From Acidimicrobiales bacterium (lineage in GTDB: Bacteria; Actinomycetota; Acidimicrobiia; Acidimicrobiales; JAVJTC01), in NCBI GenBank assembly GCA_040219085.1, contig JAVJTC010000033.1, positions 1 to 64,000 of the forward strand: a stretch of 64,000 nt of DNA, in the 5' to 3' direction. Under the pieces are notes generated by a model, which searched no databases, was not told the origin of the DNA, and saw only the letters and a program-made list of their open reading frames with translations. Shown in pieces: positions 17,035-25,895 of this stretch. Numbering within the stretch: the first letter of the stretch is position 1; the number at the start of each line of letters is the position of its first letter. A program made the translations under genes and the position numbers.

Positions 17035-17071
17035 GCGGGACGGCCGCCACCCCCATGGACAGCCGTCCCGC
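17035..17071. promoter_or_regulatory. 10-bp inverted repeat in divergent gap
   Basis: GCGGGACGGC (17035-17044) and GCCGTCCCGC (17062-17071) are perfect reverse complements separated by 17 bases. They lie in the 265-bp gap between the minus-strand cupin and plus-strand PPOX genes. It may be an operator or an RNA hairpin. Apart from this I see no gene or element in the gap. Confidence 0.4.
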
Positions 17072-17227
17072 GAGCGTGCCACCTCCGTGGGGACCAGACG
17101 ATGCCGATCGCGGGTCCTCCCCGTCGGTGTGGTGCGCTGGACTACAGGGTGCAACGGCATGGAGGCGCTGCAACAGGGACGATGGTCGGTATTCCCCGCG
17201 ATCGACCCGTCTGGAAGACTCGGTCGG

Positions 17228-17701
17228 GTGACTACCGCCATGACGATCCGCTCCGGGCCCTGGGACGCCGCCACGATCGCCGACTTCTGTCGCTCCGTGA
17301 CCATCCCGATCCGTCTCGCCACCGTCGGAGGTGACGGCGCACCGCTCGTGCAGTCGCTGTGGTTCGTCGCCGACGTGGGCGGGAGCGACGGGGACCGGAT
17401 CTGGTGTGCGACGCAGGCCGACGCGGTCGTGAGCTCCCGGATCCGTCAGGACCCCAGGGTCGCCTTCGAGATCGGCGCCGACACGATGCCGTACCGGGGC
17501 GTGCGAGGCACCGGCACGGCCCACATCGACCCCGAACACGGGCTCCCCGTTCTGCGACGCCTCCTGGCGCGCTATGACATCGACACCGGGACCGGACTGG
17601 GCGCCTGGCTCCTGTCGCGTGCGGCCACCGAGGTCGCCATCGAGATCACCGATCTCGAGGTCTCCACGTGGGACTACGCCGGACGCATGGACGACGCGTG
17701 A
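17228..17701 (+). CDS. PPOX-class flavin-dependent family protein
   Basis: This protein of about 157 residues (GTG at 17228; an ATG at 17240 is possible) has the split-barrel fold of pyridoxamine-phosphate-oxidase-like enzymes: IPIRLATVGGDGAPLVQSLW, IWCATQADAVVSSRIRQDPR and GVRGTGTAHID. Such proteins bind FMN or F420 and reduce small aromatic or heterocyclic substrates. It is the first gene of a set, its stop overlapping the GTG of the epimerase-like gene. The natural substrate is unknown. Confidence 0.7.
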   Translation: MTTAMTIRSGPWDAATIADFCRSVTIPIRLATVGGDGAPLVQSLWFVADVGGSDGDRIWCATQADAVVSSRIRQDPRVAFEIGADTMPYRGVRGTGTAHIDPEHGLPVLRRLLARYDIDTGTGLGAWLLSRAATEVAIEITDLEVSTWDYAGRMDDA

Positions 17702-18579
17702 CCGACGCGAACCCATCGGCCGGCGAGACGCACCTGATAGTCGGGATCGGCGATGTGGGGACCGCTCTCGGTCGGCTCCTGGTCGCTGCAGGGCACCGTG
17801 TCGTGGGATTGCGACGCGACGCCGCGCGGATCCCGGCGCCCATCGAGGCGCTCGCCGGCGACGTAGCCGATCCCGCCGGCATTCCGCCGCTCCCCGGCGA
17901 CGTCGACGTCGTCCACTATCTGGTTGCCGCCGGTGGCCGGGATCCCGAGCTGTACCGGCGCGCCTACGTCACCGGGGTCGCCAACACCCTGGCCGCGCTC
18001 AGCGCGGCGGGCGCGAGTCCGCGTCGGTTCGTGTTCGTCTCCTCCACGGCCGTGTACGGGCAGGCCGACGGTGGGTTCGTGGACGAGTCGAGTCCCACCG
18101 AGCCGGCCGATCACCGGGGTGAGGCGCTCCTCGAAGGCGAGCGACTCGTCGCGGAGTCGTCCGCGTCGTCGTGTTCGGTGCGATTCGCCGGTATCTACGG
18201 ACCCGGTCGTTTCCGCCTGATCGAGTCACTCGTCGAGGGTCGGGCGACGTGCCGCGCCGATCCGCCGGAGTGGACGAACCGGATCCATCGCGACGACTGC
18301 GCAGGCCTGCTCGCCCACGTCGCCGATCTCGAAGAGGCACCGCCGGTTCTGGTCGGCGTGGACGACGAACCCGCTCCACGGTGCGAGGTGCTCGACTGGC
18401 TCGCCGCCGAGATCGGGGCTGCGTCCCCGGGGCGCCGCACCGATGCCACCGTGGGGCGTGCGAACAAGCGGTGCGACAACACGCTTCTGCACGGGATCGA
18501 CTACGAGTTGATCCACCCGACGTACCGTGAAGGCTTCGTGGGGGTCATCGAGGACTGGAGACACAATGGCACGCGATGA
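17698..18579 (+). CDS. NAD(P)-dependent epimerase/dehydratase-like protein (YeeZ-like)
   Basis: This 293-residue protein starts at the GTG overlapping the previous stop. The Rossmann motif GIGDVGTALGRLL is a GxGxxG variant. An SSTAVYGQADGGFVDE segment provides Ser and Tyr of the catalytic region. The typical YxxxK lysine is not obvious, as in YeeZ-like members. It may act on sugar nucleotides or simply bind NADP. The end overlaps the following methyltransferase gene by 14 bases. Confidence 0.72.
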   Translation: MTDANPSAGETHLIVGIGDVGTALGRLLVAAGHRVVGLRRDAARIPAPIEALAGDVADPAGIPPLPGDVDVVHYLVAAGGRDPELYRRAYVTGVANTLAALSAAGASPRRFVFVSSTAVYGQADGGFVDESSPTEPADHRGEALLEGERLVAESSASSCSVRFAGIYGPGRFRLIESLVEGRATCRADPPEWTNRIHRDDCAGLLAHVADLEEAPPVLVGVDDEPAPRCEVLDWLAAEIGAASPGRRTDATVGRANKRCDNTLLHGIDYELIHPTYREGFVGVIEDWRHNGTR

Positions 18580-19129
18580 CACAGGGGGCCGGCCGCCCTC
18601 GGAGGACTACTGGGACGGCGGCTACGCCGAGCAGGGGACCGGTGTACGGCCCGTGCCGGCCGACCTGCCGGCGGGACTCGTCGAAGCCCTGGGCGACGTC
18701 GATGGCCGCCACGTCCTCGACATCGGTTGCGGCGAGGGCGATCTCGCCATCTGGCTCGCACGACACGGCGCGTCGGTGGTGGCCGTCGACCGCTCCTCCT
18801 CGTCGGTCGAGGTCACGGGCCGCAACGCCGCGATGTCCGGCGTCGGCGAGCTGGTGGACCCCAGGGTCCTCGCGGCGGCGGACCTGGACCGTCTCGATTC
18901 GCTGTTCGACCTCGTCGTCGGCCGGTTCGTCCTCGAGACGGTCGAACCCTTCGACCTGTTCGTCGACGCGCTCGCCGGCCTACTCGGCGCAGACGGCCGC
19001 GGGGTGTTCTATGTGAACCGCCCGGCCAATCCGGCCGTGCCCTTCGCTCCCGATCGGATCGCCGCGCTCAAGAAGCGGTTCGACGTCACCCAGCGCAACG
19101 AGATCGTCGAGGTCCGGCGCACTCTCTGA
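18566..19129 (+). CDS. Class I SAM-dependent methyltransferase
   Basis: The ATG at 18566 follows a GGAG ribosome site. The product is 187 residues with the SAM-binding motif HVLDIGCGEGDLAIWLARHG (about 50-70) and an acidic strand end AVDRSSSS, then DLVVGRFVLE. It is shorter than most such enzymes, and the C-terminal strands may be incomplete. Substrate unknown. A truncated relative lies at 20710-20913 and matches the N-terminal third of this protein. Confidence 0.75.
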   Translation: MARDDTGGRPPSEDYWDGGYAEQGTGVRPVPADLPAGLVEALGDVDGRHVLDIGCGEGDLAIWLARHGASVVAVDRSSSSVEVTGRNAAMSGVGELVDPRVLAAADLDRLDSLFDLVVGRFVLETVEPFDLFVDALAGLLGADGRGVFYVNRPANPAVPFAPDRIAALKKRFDVTQRNEIVEVRRTL

Positions 19130-19223
19130 ACGGAGTCGTCGAGTCGGCCCGCCGGGAACGACCCGGTCGGGGCAGCCCGGTGGGGGCGACGCCGCTAGAC
19201 GACTGGTCAACTATGGTGAGGTC

Positions 19224-19817
19224 GTGACGAACACCGAAGAGCGACTCCTCGACGCCGCGGACGACCTCATGCGGGCACGGGGGTACGAGGCGGTGGGTCT
19301 CGCGGAGATCTGCCGGGTGGCCGATGCCCGAAAGGGCAGCTTCTACCACTACTTCGGATCGAAGGAAGTGCTTGCGATCGCCATGCTCGACCGTGCGTGG
19401 CGGCGTCGTCGTGACACGACCTTCGAGGCGGCGTTCTCGGACCGCACCCGCCCCGTCGTCGAACGCTTCACGGTGTACGCCGAGGCGATGGCCGAGGACC
19501 TCCGCCGCAACGGGATCGAAGCGATCGGTGTCGTGCCGGGTTGCCGGTTCGGCAACTTCGCCGCCGAGATCTCCTCGTCACACCCCGCGATACGGGCGAA
19601 GCTCGTCGAGGTTCTCGACGAGATGAAGCTCTGGTTCGCGAACGCCCTGCGAGACGGCGTCGAGTCGGGAGAGTTGCGATCCGACATCGACATCGAACGC
19701 GAGGCGGGACGGGTTCTGGCCCAGATGGAGGGCCTGATGCTCCTCGCCAGGGCCCACGAGGATCCCGACACCATCCTGGTGCTACCCGACTCCGTCTCGG
19801 CCCTGAGGCGCACCTGA
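19224..19817 (+). CDS. TetR-family transcriptional regulator
   Basis: This 197-residue protein has an N-terminal helix-turn-helix (about 5-50) in the canonical form: EERLLDAADDLMRARGYEAV, then ICRVADARKGSFYHYFGSKE. The C-terminal ligand-binding part contains GCRFGNFAAEISSSHPAIRA, common in TetR proteins that control efflux or degradation genes. It starts with GTG. The downstream transporter gene begins 106 bases later on the same strand and is a likely target. Confidence 0.9.
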   Translation: MTNTEERLLDAADDLMRARGYEAVGLAEICRVADARKGSFYHYFGSKEVLAIAMLDRAWRRRRDTTFEAAFSDRTRPVVERFTVYAEAMAEDLRRNGIEAIGVVPGCRFGNFAAEISSSHPAIRAKLVEVLDEMKLWFANALRDGVESGELRSDIDIEREAGRVLAQMEGLMLLARAHEDPDTILVLPDSVSALRRT

Positions 19818-19923
19818 CCCGTCCGCCGCTGGGGGCCCCGACGCCGGCGACCTCGCGAGGTGGTTCGCCGGAGGCCCGGGGTGCGGGGGATACGGTTCCG
19901 GCCGTGTCCAGTGGCGTCGCACG

Positions 19924-20664
19924 TTGAGCACCGGCGAGATCATCCTCGCGCTGGCAGCGATCGTCGCCGGAGCGCTGGTGAAGGCCGTGACGGGTGTCGG
20001 ATTCCCGTTGCTGGCGGTGCCGGTCATCGCCGCGTTCACGTCGATCGAGGCCGCCGTGGTCGTGATCGCCCTGCCGAACCTGGTCGCGAACCTGGTCCTC
20101 ACGTTCCGCGAACGCGATCACCACGGCGCGAATCCGGACCTGCCCGTACTCGTCGTCACGTCGCTGGCCGGCGGTGTGTCCGGGACGTTCCTGTTGACCC
20201 GCGTGCCCTCGGCGCCGCTCACACTCGCGCTCGCGGCCATGGTGATCGTCTACGTCGTCACGATCTTCGTCACGCCCGACTTCACGCTGCCCCGCCGCGC
20301 CGCCCGCAGGGGCTCCCCGGTCGTCGGCGCGGTCGCCGGGGTCGCGCAGGGTGCGACCGGGGTGTCCGGTCCGCTCGTCGTGACCTGGACGACCGTCTAC
20401 CGACTGCCACGGGATGCATTCGTCGCATCGGTTACGGCGATGTTCGCCGCCTCGGGCCTCGGTCAGATCATCGGCATCGTCGCCGACGGGAGCTACGACC
20501 GTGGCCGTATCACGGCCACCCTCGCGGGCATCGTCGTGGTGTTGGTGACGCTGCCGCTCGGCGCGCGCCTGCGGCGTCGGATCCCGCTGGAAGCCTTCCA
20601 GGTGCTCGTCATGGCGGTGCTCGTCGTCTCGGCCGTGACTCTCGTGATCCAGGTGGCGACGTGA
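19924..20664 (+). CDS. TauE/SafE-family membrane permease
   Basis: This 246-residue polytopic protein has about seven to eight helices. It carries the twin family motifs VKAVTGVGFPLLAVPV at the start and GVAQGATGVSGPLVVTW in the second half. TauE/SafE proteins export sulfite, sulfoacetate or related anions. The start is a TTG without a clear ribosome site, so the first residues are uncertain. It follows a TetR gene and lies 4.5 kb from the persulfide operon, whose product thiosulfate/sulfite could be a substrate (inference). Confidence 0.8.
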   Translation: MSTGEIILALAAIVAGALVKAVTGVGFPLLAVPVIAAFTSIEAAVVVIALPNLVANLVLTFRERDHHGANPDLPVLVVTSLAGGVSGTFLLTRVPSAPLTLALAAMVIVYVVTIFVTPDFTLPRRAARRGSPVVGAVAGVAQGATGVSGPLVVTWTTVYRLPRDAFVASVTAMFAASGLGQIIGIVADGSYDRGRITATLAGIVVVLVTLPLGARLRRRIPLEAFQVLVMAVLVVSAVTLVIQVAT

Positions 20665-20709
20665 CCGGCCCCCATATTGGCCGCTCCGGGTCCAATGGAG
20701 GGCAGGTCG

Positions 20710-20913
20710 ATGCAGGGGTCGCCCGAACGTCCGTCGGCGCGCTACTGGGAAGAGGTCTACTCCGATGGCGGCGAAGGGACAGACCTCGCAGGGACCCGTC
20801 TCGAGCAGGGTCTACCGGAGGTCATCGGCGACGTGGCCGGCACGCGCGTGCTGGACCTCGGCTGTGGCGAGGGCCACCTGGCTGTCTGATTGGCGAGCCG
20901 TGGCGCGTCCTCG
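20710..20913 (+). pseudogene. Truncated SAM methyltransferase remnant
   Basis: From an ATG with a GGAGGGCAGG ribosome site, the reading frame matches the N-terminal third of the methyltransferase at 18566: ARYWEEVYSDGGEGT, then TRVLDLGCGEGHLAV. A TGA at 20887-20889 then falls exactly where the relative has Trp. The frame continues as LASRGAS, again matching the relative, before similarity ends. So there is both a nonsense change and a 3' deletion. It sits at the left edge of the polysaccharide locus and probably marks where that block was inserted. Confidence 0.75.
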
Positions 20914-20992
20914 GCCGGATTCCGGCCATCCGCCGGCGGTCGTACCACCAGATCGTCGAACTACGTCCGAGGGTGTGAGCCGGCGCCCGGTT

Positions 20993-21985
20993 TCAGTCGG
21001 TGGCGGAGAAGCGGGTGCTCCGCCGGCGCCGCGTAGCCGCGTGAGCTCTCTGGTAGCCGTCGACGAGCCGGCGGGCCGGAGAGGCCGGCAGTTGCAGGAC
21101 CACGAGAGCCCGCAGGGACCGGAACGTCGGGTCGAGTCGGACGGCTTCACGCATGTCACGGCGCGCCTGGCGGAGCTCGGTCTCGTTCGAGAAGGCCAGT
21201 GCGCGGCTCTCCAGTTGGCGGGCGAGGCGTCTCGACAGGCCGTCGTGCCATGGCGACAGCTGCTCGTCCCTCAGATAGGAGCGGTAGGTCGACACACGCG
21301 ATGACAGCGTCGGTGTCTCAGCGCTCATGGCCACGTCGTGGATCCGGTAGGAGGACAGAGCGGTGGGCTCGTACCAGGCCGCACCGGGGCGTCGGCACAG
21401 CTGGTGTGCGAGCCTGTTGTCCCAGCAGGGTCCGGCGGTCTTCAGGAACGACCAGTCGACGTCGCGTGTGTCCACGACCGCTGACTGAGCGACGCTGATC
21501 ACGGGGTCGACGAGGGCCTCGTGGACGAAGGGCTCGATGGCTCCCCGTGCCTCCGGCCAGCGCAGCCGGTCCTCCCAGTTCCGGGGATCGCCGACGCCGA
21601 TCGTGGCGCCGTCGACGTCGATGATCCGGCGACGGCAGAAGGCGACCACGACCCCTTCATCGCGGGAGAGCGGTTCGACGAGTGTCGCGAGGAAGGTCGG
21701 GTCCCACAGGTCGTCGTCGTCGAGGAAGGCGAGGAATCGACTTCGGGCCGCTTCGGCACCGCGCAACGTGGCTGGCCCGACCCCGCAGCTGACCTCGTTG
21801 CGCAGGACGCGGATCCTGGCGTCGCCGATCTCCGCGGCGATGTCCGCGGCGTATTCGGGGCCACCGTCCTCGACGACCACGATCTCGATGTCGCGTAGTG
21901 TCTGGGCTCGCGCCGAAGCCAGCGCTGCGCGGAACAACCGCGCCCGGCCGTGGGTCCTGATCACAACGGACACGCGGGGGGTCAT
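20993..21985 (-). CDS. Family 2 glycosyltransferase
   Basis: This 330-residue protein starts at ATG 21985 (MTPRVSVVIRTHGRARLF), the usual first strand of GT-A enzymes. The nucleotide-sugar site includes IEIVVVEDGG and the DXD-like FLAFLDDDDLWDP. A C-terminal part with several arginine-rich helices (RRLARQLESRALAF) may contact the membrane. It probably adds one sugar to a lipid-linked polysaccharide precursor. It is divergent from the fused glycosyltransferase and forms the left edge of the locus. Confidence 0.85.
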   Translation of the reverse strand: MTPRVSVVIRTHGRARLFRAALASARAQTLRDIEIVVVEDGGPEYAADIAAEIGDARIRVLRNEVSCGVGPATLRGAEAARSRFLAFLDDDDLWDPTFLATLVEPLSRDEGVVVAFCRRRIIDVDGATIGVGDPRNWEDRLRWPEARGAIEPFVHEALVDPVISVAQSAVVDTRDVDWSFLKTAGPCWDNRLAHQLCRRPGAAWYEPTALSSYRIHDVAMSAETPTLSSRVSTYRSYLRDEQLSPWHDGLSRRLARQLESRALAFSNETELRQARRDMREAVRLDPTFRSLRALVVLQLPASPARRLVDGYQRAHAATRRRRSTRFSATD

Positions 21986-22125
21986 GTCATGACCCCTTTG
22001 CGTGGAGGCCGCCCGGCTGTTCGGAACTCGTGGGCATCCGCTCGCTCGTCGAGGGGGGTGGGACGCAGGCGAATGTACCGCCGATCCGCCCTCCGCCGCG
22101 GGGAGGGCCGGTAGCCTCCGGGGGT

Positions 22126-24225
22126 GTGTGCGCCATCGACGTCGTGATAGCGACCCTTCGACGGCCGGAGGCGCTCTCGGCGTGTCTCGACGGGCTCGCA
22201 GCACAGACCCGGCCGTACCGAAAGCTCGTCGTGGTCACCCGCGACGACGACGACGCGACCCGTGCGCTACTGGGCGCCCGGTCCGACGAGCGGCTCGAAG
22301 TCGTGGTCGTCCACAGGCCGGGCCTTGACGTCGCGCTCCGGGCCGGTGTCGCGGCGACGACCGCCGACGTCGTCGCTTTCATCGACGACGACGCCGTGGC
22401 GGGTCCCGACTGGATCGCCCGGATGATGGACATGTTCTCTGATCCGTCGGTGGGCGCGGTCGGTGGCCGGGACCGGATTCCGGGTGCCGACCGACCCGAT
22501 GCCGACCTGGTGGTCGGACGGTGGACCCGCGGTGGGGTGCGAGCCGTCGGTAATCATCACCGGGGAGCGGGACCAACCCGCGACGTCGATTTCCTGAAGG
22601 GCGTGAACATGGCGGTGCGGGCCGACGTCTTGACGGTCGGACGCGGCGACGGACTGCGCAGCCGCGGCGCACAACCGGGATGGGAGCTCGTCACCGGAGC
22701 CGCCGTACGGGCTGCAGGTCTACGCGTCGTGTATGACCCCGGCCTGGTGGTGGACCACGCTCCCGCCCGCAGGGTCGGCGTCGCCCGAGGGGAGCCTGAC
22801 GGCCCTGCAGTGTCAGATGACGTGGTGCACCAGATCGTTGCGAGGGCAATCGTTGCCCGGTGGCGCGCTGTGGCTGCGGCGCTGTATCTCCTGTTGATGG
22901 GGTCTCGGGCCACTCCGGGATTCGGGCGGACAGCACTTGCGAAGATCACGCGTGACACCGACACGGCAGGGCTTCTCACGGCCACGGCGCGCGGGGTCGT
23001 CTCCGGGCTCGCCATGGTGGCCCGTCCGCGTCGCCGTCTCGTCGCGGCGGCCGAGTTGCGCGCCGACTCTCGGCGGCCGCGGCCCGCGGTCGTGGTGGTG
23101 GGTCACGGTATCGATGACTCCGGTGGGCAGGAGCGGGCGACAGCAGAGATCATTCGTCGTACCTGCGGCGACGTGGACTATCAGGTCGTCGCAGGGACAC
23201 TTGCCCCGGATCTTGTCGGGGCTGTCGATTGGCACCGGGTGCGAATGCCCCCGGGCCCTTTCTTGATCCGATATGTCTGGTTCGCGGTGGCCGCCGGCGT
23301 CGTCGTGCGGCGCCTGCGGCGGCGGTCGGTCCTCGTCCATACGGTCGGTGCCGTTGTGCCGGGACCGATAGACGTGTGTTCGATTCACTACTGCTGGGCC
23401 GAAGCCGAGGCACAGGGAGCCCGGCCGGCGGCAGCTGGGCGTCTCCGCAGATGCGTGCAACGGTTAACTGCCTCGGTGGCACTCTCCGCGGAGCGCCGTG
23501 CCCTTCGTCCGGGGCGTGTGCGGTTTGCAGCGGCCGTCTCCGAGCGGACAGCGCAGGCCGTGCGGTCCCACCATGAGGTACCGGAGGTGGTCGTGGTCCC
23601 CGACGGTGTGGACGTCGACCACTTCTTGCCCGACCCTGTGGCCCGTGCGGGGCTGCGCAATGAGATGGGTGTCGCCGATGGCACTCTTGTCGTGCTGTTC
23701 GTGGGGGGGGACTGGCTCGCCAAGGGGCTCGACGTCCTCATCGGGGCGTTCGCTCGTTTCGATGACGGCGACGGCCCGCCGGCTGAACTGTGGATCGCGG
23801 GGCGAGGCGACCCGGCGGTGGCAGCGGCACTGGCTGACGAGGCAGGTTGTAGTGGGCGGGTCCGTGCCCTCGGCTTTCGTCCCGACATCCAGCGCGTCTA
23901 CGCAGCCGCTGACGTCCTCGTGCATGTGAGCAGGTACGAGACGTTCGGAATGGTCGTGGCCGAAGCGGCAGCCAGCGGTCTACCCATCATCACGGGACGC
24001 AGTGTTGCGCCCGACGTGATCGTCGACGCCCTGCCAGGATGGCTCCTGGTGGACGGGACTGTGACGAGTGTTTCGACGGCCCTGCGCCGCGTCGCCGTGG
24101 ATCCGGCTGATGCCCGGACGGTGGGCCGGGCCTTGCGGGAATCGGCGCGACTCCTGTCCTGGGACGTGGCTGCGGCGGAGACCCTCGCGCTGTACGAGAG
24201 GTGCGTCCGCGGGGTCGACCCTTGA
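22126..24225 (+). CDS. Bifunctional glycosyltransferase, GT2 fused to GT4
   Basis: The GTG at 22126 puts the first GT-A strand at the N-terminus (IDVVIATLRRPEAL). An upstream in-frame start at 22030 is possible. The product is about 699 residues. The N-terminal GT2 domain (1-220) has VVAFIDDDAVAGPDW as its metal-binding DDD and a later PGWELVTGAAVRAAG. The C-terminal GT4 domain (about 330-695) has VVVPDGVDVDHFLP, VLFVGGDWLAKGLDVLIGAF and the EX7E-like ETFGMVVAEAAASGLP. It probably adds two successive sugars. Its stop overlaps the TTG start of the polymerase-like gene. Confidence 0.82.
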   Translation: MCAIDVVIATLRRPEALSACLDGLAAQTRPYRKLVVVTRDDDDATRALLGARSDERLEVVVVHRPGLDVALRAGVAATTADVVAFIDDDAVAGPDWIARMMDMFSDPSVGAVGGRDRIPGADRPDADLVVGRWTRGGVRAVGNHHRGAGPTRDVDFLKGVNMAVRADVLTVGRGDGLRSRGAQPGWELVTGAAVRAAGLRVVYDPGLVVDHAPARRVGVARGEPDGPAVSDDVVHQIVARAIVARWRAVAAALYLLLMGSRATPGFGRTALAKITRDTDTAGLLTATARGVVSGLAMVARPRRRLVAAAELRADSRRPRPAVVVVGHGIDDSGGQERATAEIIRRTCGDVDYQVVAGTLAPDLVGAVDWHRVRMPPGPFLIRYVWFAVAAGVVVRRLRRRSVLVHTVGAVVPGPIDVCSIHYCWAEAEAQGARPAAAGRLRRCVQRLTASVALSAERRALRPGRVRFAAAVSERTAQAVRSHHEVPEVVVVPDGVDVDHFLPDPVARAGLRNEMGVADGTLVVLFVGGDWLAKGLDVLIGAFARFDDGDGPPAELWIAGRGDPAVAAALADEAGCSGRVRALGFRPDIQRVYAAADVLVHVSRYETFGMVVAEAAASGLPIITGRSVAPDVIVDALPGWLLVDGTVTSVSTALRRVAVDPADARTVGRALRESARLLSWDVAAAETLALYERCVRGVDP

Positions 24226-25895
24226 GGGCCTTCGCGGATCGGAGCCAGTCGCCGCTCTTCGCCTTCTGGGAGCGGCTCGTGTCGATGATCGAGAAGGGAC
24301 TCGAGCCCATCGAGTCCAGGATCGTGTCGCTGCAGGGGGACGGGATGTCGACCTCGCTGCGGATCGTCGTCGGGGAGATCATGGTTGCCGGGTTCCTCCT
24401 GGCGGCTTTCGTCGGTGATTCCATGGCCGGGCGCTCCCTGGTACTCGTCGGGGTGGTCGCAGGACTCTCGGTGGTGGCAGTGCGCGATCGCCGTGAAGCC
24501 GTTGTCTGGCTGATTGCCTGGCTTCTGGTGTTGGGAACCACGCGTCGCGTAGTGTCCCTGGTCCAGCTCGACCCGTTGCGTGACCCCCTCCTCGCGGCGG
24601 CACCCGCGATCGCGGTGTTGCTCGCGATACGCGCCGTTGCAACCGGTGGGATGCGGCGGCTCACACCGCTCGCAGGTCTGACCGCGCTCACGATGGGTGT
24701 GGTCGCGGTGGCGGCGCTGAATCCCCGCCAGCCGTCCGCGGGTTCCGCAGTGGCGGGCGTGGTGCTGTGGGGAGGGCCGCTGCTCTACTTCTGGATCGGG
24801 CGCGAGCTCGACGACGCGCACGCCGTGAAGATCGCCCGCGTCGTGGCTGGCGTGGGAGTCGTCGCTGCCGGATACGGCATCTGGCAGTACTTCGTCGGTC
24901 TGCCGCCCTGGGACCTCGCGTGGCTCGAACTACGTGACCGTGGCACGGACAACGCCTACGCATCGCTGTACGTCGGACCGGACACCATCAGGCCGTTCGG
25001 CATGTCCACGTCAGCGTCCGGTTTCGCGGTTCTCATGGGCCTCACCGTCACCGGTGCCGTGGCGGCCGCGGTGAGGTCTCAGAAGACCCTCCACACGAGA
25101 CCGGCCGCGGCCTGGACGGTCGTGGCCGGTCTGGCGGGCACGGCCCTGGTGCTCAACGGCACCAGGACGGTGATGATCGTCGTGATTCCGGCGATGATCG
25201 TGGTCGTCAGTGCAGTCAAGGGCTGGTCGCTGCTGAAGCCGGTCCTCGCCGTCGTCGTGATCGGTCTGTTCGCCGGCCTCGCAATGAATCAGATCGACCC
25301 GTTGTCGCTGGATCGAGACGGTGTCGAGGGGAACCTGCGACGCATCGTCATCGCGTTCGGCCACCCGACCGACGATCAGTACTACGAGAACACCACGGAC
25401 CAGCACCTCCGCCTGCTCTCCGATGGTGTCGAGCGCGGTTTCACAGACCCCCTCGGTCGGGGACCGGGATCGGTCGGGCTGGCCGGCGACCGCTTCGGGG
25501 GCCCCGGACTGAACTTCGAGACGGACATCGCCAACGCCGCTGTGGCGTTCGGTGTCATCGGCTTCTTCGTCTTCACCGCGGGCGTGATCGCCGGTCCGTG
25601 GACGGCCTGGCGCGCACGGGCCCTTCCGGCGCGTGGTCCCACCGACCCGGCGCCGCTCATCTGCATCCTCATCCTCGGATTCACCATCGTCTCGTTGCGG
25701 TTCACCTTCAACGGTCAGCACTGGGCGATGTCGGCTCTGCTGTGGCTGGGTCTGGGCTGGGCGGACCGACGAGCGCTCCTCGCTCGCGGGCGTGCAGTAA
25801 AGTTGCCTCGCTCAGCCACCGGTGGCCGACGGCCGGCCGCCGGACTTGAGTCGGCGGCGATGGCGCCGCCATCTGGCTCTCACTACGCCCGGTAG
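24222..25895 (+). CDS. O-antigen ligase/polymerase-like membrane protein
   Basis: This protein of about 557 residues has around ten to twelve hydrophobic segments and a large hydrophilic loop (QIDPLSLDRDGVEGNLRRIV to DPLGRGPGSVGLAGDRFGG), the layout of Wzy/WaaL-type proteins. The loop contains GRGPGSVG-type residues common in the Wzy_C family. It would polymerise or attach polysaccharide units on the outer membrane face of the bilayer. A TTG start overlaps the preceding stop. Its last 84 bases overlap the convergent nucleotidyltransferase gene. Confidence 0.78.
   Translation: MRAFADRSQSPLFAFWERLVSMIEKGLEPIESRIVSLQGDGMSTSLRIVVGEIMVAGFLLAAFVGDSMAGRSLVLVGVVAGLSVVAVRDRREAVVWLIAWLLVLGTTRRVVSLVQLDPLRDPLLAAAPAIAVLLAIRAVATGGMRRLTPLAGLTALTMGVVAVAALNPRQPSAGSAVAGVVLWGGPLLYFWIGRELDDAHAVKIARVVAGVGVVAAGYGIWQYFVGLPPWDLAWLELRDRGTDNAYASLYVGPDTIRPFGMSTSASGFAVLMGLTVTGAVAAAVRSQKTLHTRPAAAWTVVAGLAGTALVLNGTRTVMIVVIPAMIVVVSAVKGWSLLKPVLAVVVIGLFAGLAMNQIDPLSLDRDGVEGNLRRIVIAFGHPTDDQYYENTTDQHLRLLSDGVERGFTDPLGRGPGSVGLAGDRFGGPGLNFETDIANAAVAFGVIGFFVFTAGVIAGPWTAWRARALPARGPTDPAPLICILILGFTIVSLRFTFNGQHWAMSALLWLGLGWADRRALLARGRAVKLPRSATGGRRPAAGLESAAMAPPSGSHYAR

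Noticed and set aside
20710-20913. The in-frame TGA in the methyltransferase remnant as a second selenocysteine codon
   Set aside because: The TGA aligns with Trp in the intact relative, not with Cys. The methyltransferase similarity ends shortly after it, and no GGUC-loop hairpin lies at SECIS distance. A pseudogene explains it better.
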